Shown piece by piece: positions 1 through 10,657 of a DNA stretch of 64,000 nt. The translations under genes and the position numbers were made by a program. Origin of the DNA: Floccularia luteovirens (Eukaryota; Basidiomycota; Agaricomycetes; Agaricales; Squamanitaceae); contig VSJF01000003.1 of NCBI GenBank assembly GCA_009739215.1, positions 1,302,001-1,366,000 of the forward strand, written 5' to 3'. A model generated the notes under the pieces. That model was not told the origin of the DNA. It made no database searches and saw only the letters and a list, made by a program, of their open reading frames with translations. Each line of letters starts with the position of its first letter. Within the stretch, counting starts at the first letter, position 1.

Positions 1-2101
1 TCAATGGACTCTTCTATTGATCTCCAAGTGATGTAGATACTGGCGCTCAACCATTGATAAGTCAAGATGGCAAACTAATCCTCGCTGTCAATGGTGAAAT
101 ATATAACCATATATCGCTACGTGCAAACGTCGGTCCTGGCGTCAAATTCAAGACCCATTCCGATTGCGAAGTTATAATTCCTTTAGTAGGTTATATGCAC
201 CATTTATCCTTCAGATGTTTACCTTTGCGATAGTACGAAAAATACGGCACTGAGTTATGCAACCGTCTGGATGGCATGTTTTCTTTTGTCCTTCTTGACG
301 AGTCTGTCACCCCAACTCGCGTAATTGCTGCGCGGGATCCTATTGGTATAACTACATTATACCAAGGATGGAGTTCCGATCGACCTGGAGTAGTGTTCTT
401 TGCATCCGAACTCAAAGCCATCGCCGATGAATGCGATAAAATCATCTCGTTCCCCCCAGGACATGTATATGACAGTCGAGATAATTCGACGAAGCGGTAC
501 TACAACCCAACCTGGTGGAACGGCGATAACGACAACGATAATTCAATACCCACATCCCCTGCTAATTTGACTATTTTAAGAGAGACTTTGGAGGCTGCTG
601 TGCGCAAACGCTTGATGTCTGAAGTTCCATATGGAGTACTCCTCAGTGGCGGGTTGGATAGTAGCCTTATTGCGGCGATTGCGTCGAGGGAAACAGAAAA
701 GGTGGCCCAAACTCAATTTGAATTACGAAAAAAGAAATTGCAAGAGCTATCTAGCGGTCCACCAACTCCAACACCTGGTTTAGTTACTGAACAAGGTTAA
801 TACTAACATTTTCATGATCTCACTTCTCTGATTTTGTATGGATACTTCATAGCGACACTTACGGCGTGGCCACAACTCCACTCTTTCTCTATCGGTCTCG
901 AAAACTCGCCAGATTTACTTGCTGCCAGAAAAGTGGCCCATTATCTCGGAACCGTCCACCATGAATACGTGTTCACGGTACAGGAAGGCCTCGACGCCAT
1001 TCCTGATGTCATATATCACCTAGAAACTTACGATGTAACAACCGTGCGGGCCAGTACACCCATGTACCTCCTGAGCAGAAAAATCAAAGCCATGGGTGTC
1101 AAGATGGTGCTTAGTGGAGAAGGAAGCGATGAAATATTTGGAGGTGTGTGATTTGACCCTTTTTGTTGCCTTTCTGGGTCGGTAAAATTCCGTTTAGGGT
1201 ACCTGTACTTTCATGCAGCGCCTGATAGTGACTCGTTCCATCGCGAAACTGTTAGACGCGTTAAGAATCTTCACACCTCGGACTGCCTGAGAGCGAACAA
1301 GTAATTCCTCCCTTCAGGAGTCTTTGTTGGTACTGATAAATCTTGTATCTAGATCCACTATGGCTTGGGGCCTTGAGGCCCGTGTACCCTTCCTTGACAA
1401 AGCTTTCTTGGAAGTTGCAATGAACATTGACCCAAAGGAGAAGATGTTCAGTAAGGGTTTATCTCAGGAGGTCGATGAAGATGGGTGCCCCAAAATGGAG
1501 AAGGTTGGTGGTTCCTACCACCAAGTCCATATTGTGTATCTTTATCTGACACTGGAGCTATTTAGTACATAATTCGCAAAGCATTTGACTTGGCACTAGA
1601 AGGCAAGGTATGTACAATAGATTGCAGCTCCGGCGTTACATTTTAGCCTAACCTCTATAAAATTTATCTAGCCGTACTTACCGCGATCCATTTTGTGGCG
1701 CCAAAAAGAGCAGTTCTCAGATGGTGTCGGATACTCATGGATCGACGGGCAAGACCTTTCCTTCATTTTGCCACATTCGGCCACTTATCTATGATCTCGC
1801 AGTATCAAAGACTACGCAGCAGCGACTGTAACGGATGAAAATTTCTCTAAACGAGCCGAGAGATGGCAGGATGGGGCTCCAGATACGAAGGAAGGATATT
1901 TCATTCGCGATATTTTCGATACTTTGTTTCCCTCCGAAGCTGCTTCCAGCACGGCCGTTCGGTATGTCACTACTTTTAATTCGATCGATAACTGTTGCTC
2001 AATCTCGCTTCAGCTGGATACCTCGTGGTGACTGGGGCTGCGCTTCAGACCCTAGTGGACGCAGCGTCAGGATACATAACGCAGCATACGAAACAACTTG
2101 A
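1..2101 (+). CDS. ASN1: Asparagine synthetase (glutamine-hydrolysing), 5' end cut by window
   Basis: This cytosolic enzyme makes asparagine from aspartate, using ATP and the amide of glutamine. The window begins inside the N-terminal glutaminase domain, so the start codon and nucleophilic Cys2 are outside it. Visible glutaminase motifs are NGEIYNH (about 91-115) and HSDCEVI (about 158-178). The synthetase domain follows, with the pyrophosphate loop SGGLDSS (about 643-663), [11 protein letters not shown] (about 1112-1145) and [10 protein letters not shown] (about 1369-1398). The C-terminal stretch [13 protein letters not shown], just before the stop at 2099-2101, is typical of fungal Asn synthetases. 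At least six short introns interrupt it; the first runs 186-233 and joins Pro-Leu to Tyr-Glu-Lys-Tyr. The identification is secure. Only exact exon borders and the missing 5' end are uncertain. Confidence 0.93.
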
Positions 2102-2397
2102 TTAAACGAATTGGGTCAAAATATCCTGGTAGTACAACTGAATCTAGTTAAAATGGTAAATAAAGAAATACCAGGTAAGGGATATCGTCATGGGGATCGA
2201 GTCAGATTACCGCAATTGGAATCGCGAAATGTCGGATCGTTAAAAAGAGTGTACAGCATCGTAAACATCTGAGCACTGTAGATGAGAGAACAAGAAAAAA
2301 AGACATGAACGGAATGAATCGGTATATGAAATAATGATGGGGTAATAACGTATGGGATATATGTGTTAAGGCAAAGGAGAGTATGAACCGGTTCCAT

Positions 2398-5300
2398 TTA
2401 ACTATTACTATTCAAGGAAGGATTATTTGCAAGCAACTGTCGGTATAAACCTACCCCAGAGTCTTCTGAAGGGACAGGAGAAGCAACTGGTGCTTTTGCA
2501 GGTGTTGTAGTACGGGTTCCAGTGCTTGCTTGGGAGGTGTTGCGAAGGCGTTTTGTTTGAGGAGGTATAGGTGATCGTGTGCTTGTGTCCCACGCTGGTC
2601 TCGTAACAGTTGCCTTGGCATAATTCGTGTTATCTTCAGAAGGAGGGTGGGGACGTCGGGATGTTGGTGTTAGATTGTGCGTCCGCCTGCTCGATGGACG
2701 TGGACTGGTTGATCCATCGGATACAAGCCTTGTACCAAATTTGGCATTAGCAGATGATTCCCGTCCATACGAAGCAGCAGAGCCTCCTCTTCGCGGGTAA
2801 GGTCCCATTCGACCTTTAAGGACTGGCTTTTGTACGGTGACTTTGTCAGCGCCCCAATAAGAGAAGCTCATTTTGCTTTTCTTATCAGAGTCATCGGAGT
2901 CGCCATCACCAGCTTCGTCATCATCAGGTAAGGGTACGATACGCGGCTGACTCTGAACTTGAGCCCTCGAGCGCACAACACTGAGGACACAACGACTGTG
3001 AGTAGGAAATAAGAGAAACAACAATATACTTACTCTTCCATAGACACCACACCTTCTCTAGGTTTGACGACATCACCAATGGCCCAGGTCTCAATCTGAG
3101 AAGATAGTTAGTCAGATGAAGTATGATAGGAGGTCAAACTAACCTTTATGAATTTGTACAGGTTTCGAGGTTTCGTATATGAGTTCCTTCGGCCTGTTGT
3201 AGCATACTTTGCCTTTCCCTGTAGCTCCGGCATCGAATTGGTTCTTGAGTTGGTAGCAGCAACTAGTGGTAACGATGTTGTTCCAGTGCGTTGGCACTGG
3301 AGCACGACATCATTGAACACTACAAACCAGAGGTCTTTTTTGCCGCCCACACCACCTGAGTGCAAAACGTCGCTGAGGCGCTTGAAAGAGGATTTACCCC
3401 TGACGCCTTTGTTGCTCAAAACTGGAGGTGGAGATGTGGGCTTGGGGGAGGTAGAAGTATTAAGAGGACTTCCACCAGAAGTACACATTCGTTCTTCAAG
3501 TAAGACCCGCGACGGCTTAGGAAGCGCCAACTGTCTAACCTTATCTAAACCTTCTATACGAGCAAATACATCTCTTGTTTTATCACGTTCCTCTTTCTGA
3601 ATCTTTTCGTCTTCAATACTTCGCACGATGGTCTCAACTTCCGCGACCATTTGCAGGGTACTCTCGTATTCGAATGTACTCGGATCGGTATGGAAGAGTA
3701 GGTTTTGGAAAAGTAAGGGATACTTTAAAAGTCGTTGGAAGGGCTTTGAAAGGGTTATTGCTAAGCCCGTTTCCCCCTTTTCGCAAGCATTTTCTTCCAA
3801 CTGCTGGAGAAACTTACAAACTTTCTGCCATTCTCCTGCGTCTTGCTTTTTTGGCTTTTTGGTCGACACATTCGATAGTGCAGAATCTACTTGTTCCAAT
3901 GCACGTTCTAGATGGAGAACGTATGTTGCGTAGCCATGGAAGATGTCAGACTATGAATACTGTCAGGAGGTATCACTGTGGATAGTAAAAGGTACATACA
4001 TTTGCCACGAAAACATCCGCCAGAGAGCGTACAAGAGGAAATTGGTCGTCGTATCGCTTCTTTAAAGCTTCAGAGAGTCTCTTATGACCGTCAAATACTC
4101 CGCTATCGATCACCTCTAAGCATATACGTAGATCCTCCGGCAACTGATGAGGAGCTATGGCGTCACCCAATATATTTTCTGATGATACAATGCTCTTCTT
4201 AAATTTTCTCAACATGCCGGTTTTATGTGATGGGGCCTCGCTTTGTCCTGTACTGAACTTTCGTTCCCGTTCCCGATCAACATTTGCGGATTGTCGCCCC
4301 AAAGAATGAGTCGATGTTGATGTGAGATTTCCTCGATGGGCAGGTGGGAGTGATTGATGTGACCGAGAAGGGAACGGAACGGACGTACCCCCTTTATTTG
4401 GCGAGCGCGTATTGGTTCCGCGATAAGGTGAGTACAGATGACTATCCTTGGAGTTGCCTGGTCTCCTGGCATCGTACATTCTACCTGCCTGATCCATTGC
4501 CTCGTCGTCTTCGTCGGTTTCCAACGACTCCCCATCTATATGTGAATCTTTGTTGCGTCCTATAGGATGGCCAGAACTAGGAGGAGTCATCGTTGGTGTT
4601 GGTGACATAAACCGCGCTGCAATTGGAGGTAAATCATCCGTGGATTCGAAAGGCGAATCTGAACGATAATAGTCGTAATCGAGATTTGGGGTTGAAGCCA
4701 TAGGAGAGATGTTTGATTGCATGGAAAACGGGTGCAGTAAGGGGTCAATGAAGGTATCTTTCATCTTGGTAAGTTCTTGAACATATCTAAATAACGTTGA
4801 GAAAAGGAGAGTATTATATCAGATTTTACAGACCTTTCTTCACTGGAAATAATCTCAAATAAAACTTCTTGCCTAGTCCGCTCCCGCGAACCGATATTTG
4901 ACACAAGGTCCTCTTCTGTCACTTCACTCCATGATGTTGCCGCAAGAATACGACTTCCGCTTGTGTTCTGTGACATTTGGGAGTATGGAGTACCAGAACG
5001 GAGAGATTGCGCTGAGGTCGCGTCAGCTTTCTGTAAATATGGAGAAGATGTGCGTGTGGAAGTTGCCTTGACGCTGGTCTTACTCATGGAACCCACGTCT
5101 GTTTTAGACGATGAAGCAGCATTACTTAAAGAACCACGAGGCTCTTTGCCATGAGCGGCTTGAAAACGTGAAACTGTTGTTTTCAACGGGGTTGCAGCAG
5201 GGTTGGATGGGTTATATCCGACTGAATCAGGCAAGGCTCGGTCGAGGACAACCGGAGTTGGGGGAGGTGATATGAATGCAACCTTTTTTTGGATATCATT

Positions 5301-5789
5301 AGCAGCCACGACAGAGGCGTTTCCATTTGCATTTTTGCGTGAGCCGTGGCCAGATGGTTCATGCTCTGAGCGAGGCGATGTGGGCAGAGGAGGCTGTTCA
5401 ACTCCTTCTTCTGTCTGTGATGGTGTAGTGGACGGCTGAGATTGAGTGGAGCCTGGTACTGATCTCTGTGAATCGAGAGGTAAAGGGTTGTCGAGGGAGC
5501 GAGAAAAGAGTTGGGTAGGAAGTTGGGAGACCAGCTGTGTTGGAACTAGGTCAGGCAGCGGTTTGAACTGGGTGTACGGACTAGAGCTTGATGTTGTTGT
5601 TGGACGGTGCTGATCCTCAGGTGGCCATGAGCGTAGAGGAGGAAACTTTTCCTTGGGTACAGCTGGAGAGTCTTTATCCTTTTCCTTTTCCTTGTCCCTA
5701 TCCTTATCCTTGTCTCTCTCCTTATCCTTGTCCTTTTCCTTGTCTTTTGCGCCACTGCCGAGATGTAGTCTGTGGAAAAAAGCCTTCAT
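2398..5789 (-). CDS. Dbl-family RhoGEF (DH-PH domain protein)
   Basis: This is probably a guanine-nucleotide exchange factor for a Rho or Cdc42-type GTPase. The protein is about 1,050-1,080 residues. A long disordered Ser/Pro-rich N-terminus carries a Lys/Asp/Glu/Arg dipeptide tract. The DH domain begins with EVLFEIISSEERYVQEL, which reads through only if the intron 4787-4833 is removed, and includes SKPFQRLLKYPLLFQNLL near 3735-3750. A PH-like segment (KDLWFVVFNDVVLQ, about 3300-3340) follows, then a Ser/Pro-rich tail. Other introns lie at 3951-3999 and around 3096-3143. I chose the ATG at 5787-5789; the open frame continues upstream but has no further ATG. Which GTPase it activates cannot be told from the sequence, and a large insert between DH halves and the acidic run in the PH region are unusual. 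Confidence 0.82.
5668..5750 (-). repeat. Low-complexity (Lys-Asp/Glu/Arg) coding repeat in the RhoGEF
   Basis: On the coding strand this stretch is a degenerate hexamer repeat (AAGGAC/AAGGAG/AGGGAC types) encoding about 25 residues of alternating Lys or Arg with Asp or Glu. It lies about a dozen residues after the start methionine. It is probably a disordered charged spacer or an extended single charged helix, and hexamer slippage would keep the reading frame. Confidence 0.85.
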
Positions 5790-5951
5790 GGATACGAGGA
5801 GGGGTAAAGAGAGGACGAGGAAAGCCTCGCAACGACCTCGTGTTGTAGTTCTCAATACTCAGAAGGACCCATGAGCTGGTCAACAACAACAAGATTAAAT
5901 AAATTATAAATTAATGTTATGTAGGTGATAAATATTAAAAATATATTTGTT
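5790..5951. promoter_or_regulatory. Divergent promoter between RhoGEF and methyltransferase genes
   Basis: The start codons of the two genes point away from each other across 162 bp. The part near 5885-5950 is AT rich (runs such as aaattataaattaatg). No certain TATA box or factor site was recognised. Confidence 0.5.
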
Positions 5952-6790
5952 ATGTCTCCTCCACAACCAGCTTATCTCACAAAACATATTCAATTACTCT
6001 CTTATCCCATCGCTTCATCCCTCTTCTCTCTCCGCCAGTCCGATAATGGTCTAGCAAACGGTACAGCCCTTTGGCTGGGTGGCCAGTGTCTCGCAAGCTA
6101 CCTTTCCCACCGCCCAATATCTCGTACAACAACTTCTGCTCCAAGAGCTCTTGAACTAGGCAGTGGTATTGGCCTTACCGCGTCCGTTCTCCTCCTTACC
6201 TTCTCTCTGTATCAACCTTATTTCAACGCAGTCTCACATTGAGTGCACGAGGCTGGGATGTTCTTGCAACTGATACTAAATATGTCATCTCTTCAGTTCT
6301 CTCCAGTAATATACAGAACAATATTCCACTTCTTCCACCAGATTCTGGAAAAATTCAAGTTAGAGAGCTCGATTGGACGGTTCAGCCGAAAGATTGGGTT
6401 TGGAATCATAAGACTGCTATTACCTCCCAAGACCTGTCTCTGGATGGCTCAGCAGACACGCTATCGCCTCCATTTGACCTCATTTGTTCTGCTGATACTA
6501 TTTACATCCCAACCCTCATTGAACCACTTTTACGCACGCTGCATTCACTCAGCACGTTGTCCATATTAGCTTCGACTTCTTCCCGAGCACCTATCATCTT
6601 CATATGCCTGGAACGTCGCGATCCCTCTTTGGTCGATCGCTTCCTCACAGAAGCCGCAAATGCTTGGCAGTTCAACGTAGAGCGCATTCCTCCAAAGAAG
6701 TTATCTAAAGCCCTCACTAAGAGTGGCGTGCAGTGGAAACAAACTGATTGGGAAGGTGTCGAATTATGGAAACTAAAGCTCATCCACTAA
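5952..6790 (+). CDS. METTL21/Efm6-type lysine methyltransferase (Methyltransf_16 family)
   Basis: This is a seven-beta-strand SAM-dependent methyltransferase of the family that methylates lysines on proteins such as EF1A. The SAM-binding motif I LELGSGIGLTA lies at about 6150-6182. DICSAD-like motif DLICSADTIYIPTLIEPLL at about 6477-6533 corresponds to the family's post-motif region. The C-terminus ends WEGVELWKLKLIH. The two open frames join if a 35-bp intron, 6209-6243, is removed, giving SLARGWDVLATD, which matches the second SAM-binding strand. That intron is shorter than its neighbours but has proper GT and AG ends. The start ATG at 5952 is the second in frame and gives a compact protein of about 268 residues; an alternative start at 5925 is not an ATG. 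The substrate is unknown. Confidence 0.75.
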
Positions 6791-6989
6791 AAAGACCTAG
6801 CAGTGTTAGTATTCTATACTTGGCTAATAACGTTCGGACTTTTGGGAGACATTGATTCCTGATATTGCCTGAAAGTCTACATGATACCGCAAGCGTGTTC
6901 TGACTAGTTGTATCTCTGGAACAATTTATCAAAGATATGGTCTGCAAAGGTATATATATGGGGTTATTGACTGTTCGGGTACGGTCATT

Positions 6990-7646
6990 TCAGTTTTCGA
7001 CATCTTCTCGACGAGTATAAACCAAGTTCAGTGTCCTATCAAAGCCATGATTGGACTAGATAGACATCAGTGGTGCAGTCATAATGCAACATCTAAAGAA
7101 ACTAACTAGATCTCTCCATGTCTCTTCTTCATCATTTTCTGTTTGTAGTTGGTAGATTTGTAAAAAGCCTTTAAATCTGGGCAGAAGGTTGGATTCAGTC
7201 AATATACATGTCATAGCAATGTTCGACCCACGTAAGACCACCCTCATCCGTGACATCTAAAAATTCTACGAGTTCATCTTTGGTTTCTTGAGAGAACGGT
7301 GATCCGTTGGTATCCTTTGCCCATGCATCAAGTCCCTCAGGCGACAGATAAGAGTCGGGTGGCGGCGTTAAGAGTGGTACACGCCCATCTACCCGTGCGG
7401 ATGTAATTGTGGCCGAGGGAACGCAATATTTAGCAAAGATGTGTTTCAAGCATAGTTCTAGCTGTGTGATGAGAGGTAAACAGTGAGCAGAAAGCAAGAA
7501 AACGTTTGGATATGTTGTACCTGATCTGAAATTGCTCCATCATTGTCCAGCAATTGAACACCTACGTTTCTCCTGCCCTGTAAAGACGAAGGGTCTGGGG
7601 TCTCTGGACGAGAAGATTGTGATCCCAAGTTGGGCTTTTGGCTCAT
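6990..7646 (-). CDS. EF-hand-like conserved fungal protein of unknown function
   Basis: The spliced protein is about 155-160 residues. It starts MSQKPNLGSQ at the ATG 7644-7646 and contains LLDNDGAISDQLELCLKHIF, DEGGLTFKGFLQIYQLQTE and ETWRDLSNHGFDRTLNLVY. These frames join only after removing three introns: one in about 7457-7522, then 7177-7231 and 7056-7106, each with GT-AG ends and a phase that preserves the motif. The pattern (an acidic DxDNDG-type loop, then a hydrophobic GFLxxYQLQTE helix and ETWxDLxxHGFD) resembles an EF-hand plus the EF-hand-associated region of Miro-type proteins, but no GTPase domain is present. Calcium binding is an inference and may not hold. It is divergent from PRP28 with 142 bp between the start codons. 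Confidence 0.6.
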
Positions 7647-7788
7647 CTGCCAAATACCACCTACGATCGGTAAATGATGGAATAGGGAAACTGGAATTTA
7701 CGCTAGCACGTGATCTGCACTCCCTAAACTGACTCCCAGCTGCAGTAGTTGGTCGTTCTCAGCCTACCGTAGTACATTGTACGCTAAA

Positions 7789-10657
7789 ATGGCCACTCAG
7801 CGCTCAGAACCGCTCTCTATCGAATCTCTCTTGAAGAAGCAAAGGGATGAAAAGGAGGCTGCTTCCAAGGTATTATATCTATTGTTCTCAGCATTCAATA
7901 ATGGTCGCTCACCTCGAGGCAGCCGAAATTCCTCACAAAAGAAGAACGAGCAAAGTTGGCTATAAGTAAACGTGCAGAAGAGATAAGATTACATAAAGAG
8001 AAAGACGAAGCTGCTAAACGGGAGCGGGAGGCATTAGAGCGAGAGGCTGAAGATATTGCACAAAAAGAGCGAAACCAATCGAGCAAATATGGTAGTAGAT
8101 GTGAGTTTGTCGCCGTATATTACGAGTTAACATTCTCATCCGCATAGATGATGACAGTAGGTATGGACACCCAGAACGCGACAAGGGTGAACGTCACGGG
8201 AGGCGGGATCGCGATTCTCGCAACAATCGACAACCTCCTCCACCCGCTGACGATCGCCGACCCCGTGAGGGCTACCAAAATGTCCCCACAGGCCCACGAG
8301 CTGATCGAGGCAAGCAGGCTACCAACGGTACAAGCACCCCCTCCCACTCTATGCCCCCTCCTCCCATTCCCGCGAGCAGCACTCTTCCGGAGTCATCTAC
8401 ACCTTATGTTCCCCCAATGACCGAAAACGACCTCTCCGCAATTCGCTCACGCTATCTTGGTGAAGACAAAAAAAAGCGTAAAATTCGCAAAATGAACGAC
8501 CGAAAATTCGTCTTTGATTGGGATGCTCAAGATGACACCTTTGCCGAAGACTCGCCAGTCGCTGTAGGTAGCAATAGGCAAGGCGCTCAGGTAATGTTTG
8601 GACGTGGTAGACTGGCAGGGATGGACGATGGGAGTGGGGGTGTACAACGTAAATCATCCAGTGCTCCCGGTACTACAGAGATACAACTTGCAGATGCAAT
8701 GGAGAGGAGAAAGGCTGCTAAAGCTGGTTTCGATGATAGACATTGGACAGACAAGCCATTAGAGGAAATGAAGGAGCGTGACTGGCGCATCTTCAGGGAA
8801 GACTTCAGTATCTCAGCCAGAGGTCTGGTGCAACTTCCCACTCTGAGGTTAATCTGTTAACTGACCATTCTCTCAGGTGGTTCAATTCCTCACCCTCTAC
8901 GATCGTGGGCTGAATCTGCTATCCCTCAATCTATTCTTGACACGATCGAGCTCATTGGCTACAAAGAGCCATCACCTATCCAGAGACAGGCCATTCCTAT
9001 CGGGCTTCAAAATAGGGATATCATTGGTATAGCAGAGACAGGTTAGCGTTGAATCTTTTGAGAGCCTTAAACTCTATACTTAAAGCCGCTCAGGTTCTGG
9101 TAAAACGGCAGCATTCGTGATCCCCATGCTGTCATTCATTTCTACAATGCCCCCTTTCACTGATGACAATCGACATCTTGGTCCTTATGCCCTCATTCTG
9201 GCACCAACACGTGAGTTAGCTCAGCAAATAGAGAGTGAGGCGAGAAAGTTTGCTTCACCCCTGGGTTACAAGTGCGTGTCCATTGTCGGAGGGGTACGTA
9301 AACGCTTTTCCTATCTCATATAATATTATTGACATCAATATCAGCGCGCGGTTGAAGAGCAACAGTTTAACTTGCGAGAAGGGGCAGAAATCATCATCGC
9401 TACCCCAGGTCGTTTGAAAGATGTAATCGAACGGCATGTCCTCGTATTATCACAATGCCGATACGTGGTCATGGATGAAGCTGACCGGATGGTACATCTT
9501 GGTTTTGAGACGGACCTTACTTTCATTCTCGATGCGTTACCATCAGAAACAATGCAAGGAGAGGATCTCGGTGAACAAATGGACGTGGACGGGGAGACCA
9601 TGATCAAGAAGGGTCGTACACGTGTCACAACTCTGTTCTCTGCTACAATGCCCCCTGCTGTGGAACGTCTTGCTCGAAAATACCTGAAGAAGCCAGCTGT
9701 AATTACTATTGGTGAAGCAGGGCGCGCAGTCGACACCGTTGAGCAACGAGTTGAATTCGTCAGTGGAGATGAAAAGAAGAAGTACGTAAATGTTGTCGTC
9801 GATGCATTATTTTAGCTAAACATTACGAATAACCAGGCAGCGCGTGCTCGAGATTCTTAACAGCGGACAATATGCTTCCCCGATTATTGTCTTTGTCAAC
9901 CAGAAGAAAACTGCTGATATGGTTGCCAAGGACCTTTCACGTGCTGGAGTATGTTTTTTCGGTTCTTTAGTACTATCAACGTATTAACCATCATTTCTTT
10001 CAGTGGAGTGCATCTACTTTACATTCCGGAAAAAATCAAGAACAGCGCGAGGCCTCTTTACAGGCCTTACGGAGTGGAGAAGCAGATGTATTGGTTGCTA
10101 CTGATCTTGCAGGGCGCGGTATTGATGTACAAGACGTTAGTCTCGTGGTTAACTACCAAATGGCAAACACGATAGAGGCATATGTCCACCGTATTGGTAC
10201 GCACCTGCATTTTCTAAAATAATTCATTCCTCCCTAGCGTATACTCAATTATTTGGGCAATCAGGACGTACTGGTCGTGCAGGGAAGCTGGGAACCGCAA
10301 TTACGTTCCTCACTAATGATGATGAAGAAGTCATGTGCGTTGTTCTCCAACGTTCAATTTATATATTTTTCTTACTGTCTACCGTTTTTCTTGTTCCGGC
10401 TTACCCAAACAAGGTATGACCTCAAACAGGGTATGTACTCCGATCCCCTCATTTCTCCACACTTGATTTAACTGATAGTGCTGCTCATTCACTGCTCATT
10501 CACTATTTTGGCTTATCGCCACTCTTTCCACGGAAACACAGAAATATCAAAGAGCCCTGTATCAAAGGTGCCTGTAGAGCTTGCGAAGCATGAGGCTGCG
10601 CAACACAAAGTTTCGCGGGAGATGAAGCGAAAACGTGAGCCTGATGATATCGGTTGA
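7789..10657 (+). CDS. PRP28: Prp28/DDX23-type DEAD-box RNA helicase (U5 snRNP)
   Basis: This nuclear helicase swaps U1 for U6 at the 5' splice site during spliceosome activation. The N-terminus is charged (about residues 1-200) and includes the family stretches [11 protein letters not shown] and [18 protein letters not shown]. Then come the Q motif region [14 protein letters not shown], motif I AETGSGKT (split by an intron near 9042-9090), Ia [14 protein letters not shown], motif II DEAD (about 9474-9486), SAT in [11 protein letters not shown], motif [11 protein letters not shown] (about 10097-10127) and motif [13 protein letters not shown], also split by an intron. The end, [24 protein letters not shown], is the usual Prp28 C-terminus and requires removal of a 106-bp intron (about 10435-10540). 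About ten introns are needed. The start ATG 7789 was chosen because the upstream frame has only non-ATG codons. Confidence 0.93.

Noticed and set aside
5588..5848. Pro/Tyr-rich plus-strand frames opposite the RhoGEF N-terminus
   Set aside because: They are antisense shadows of the Lys/Asp/Glu hexamer repeat.
10481..10504. Tandem 12-bp repeat (ctgctcattcac type)
   Set aside because: It lies inside the last intron of PRP28; no coding or regulatory meaning is evident.
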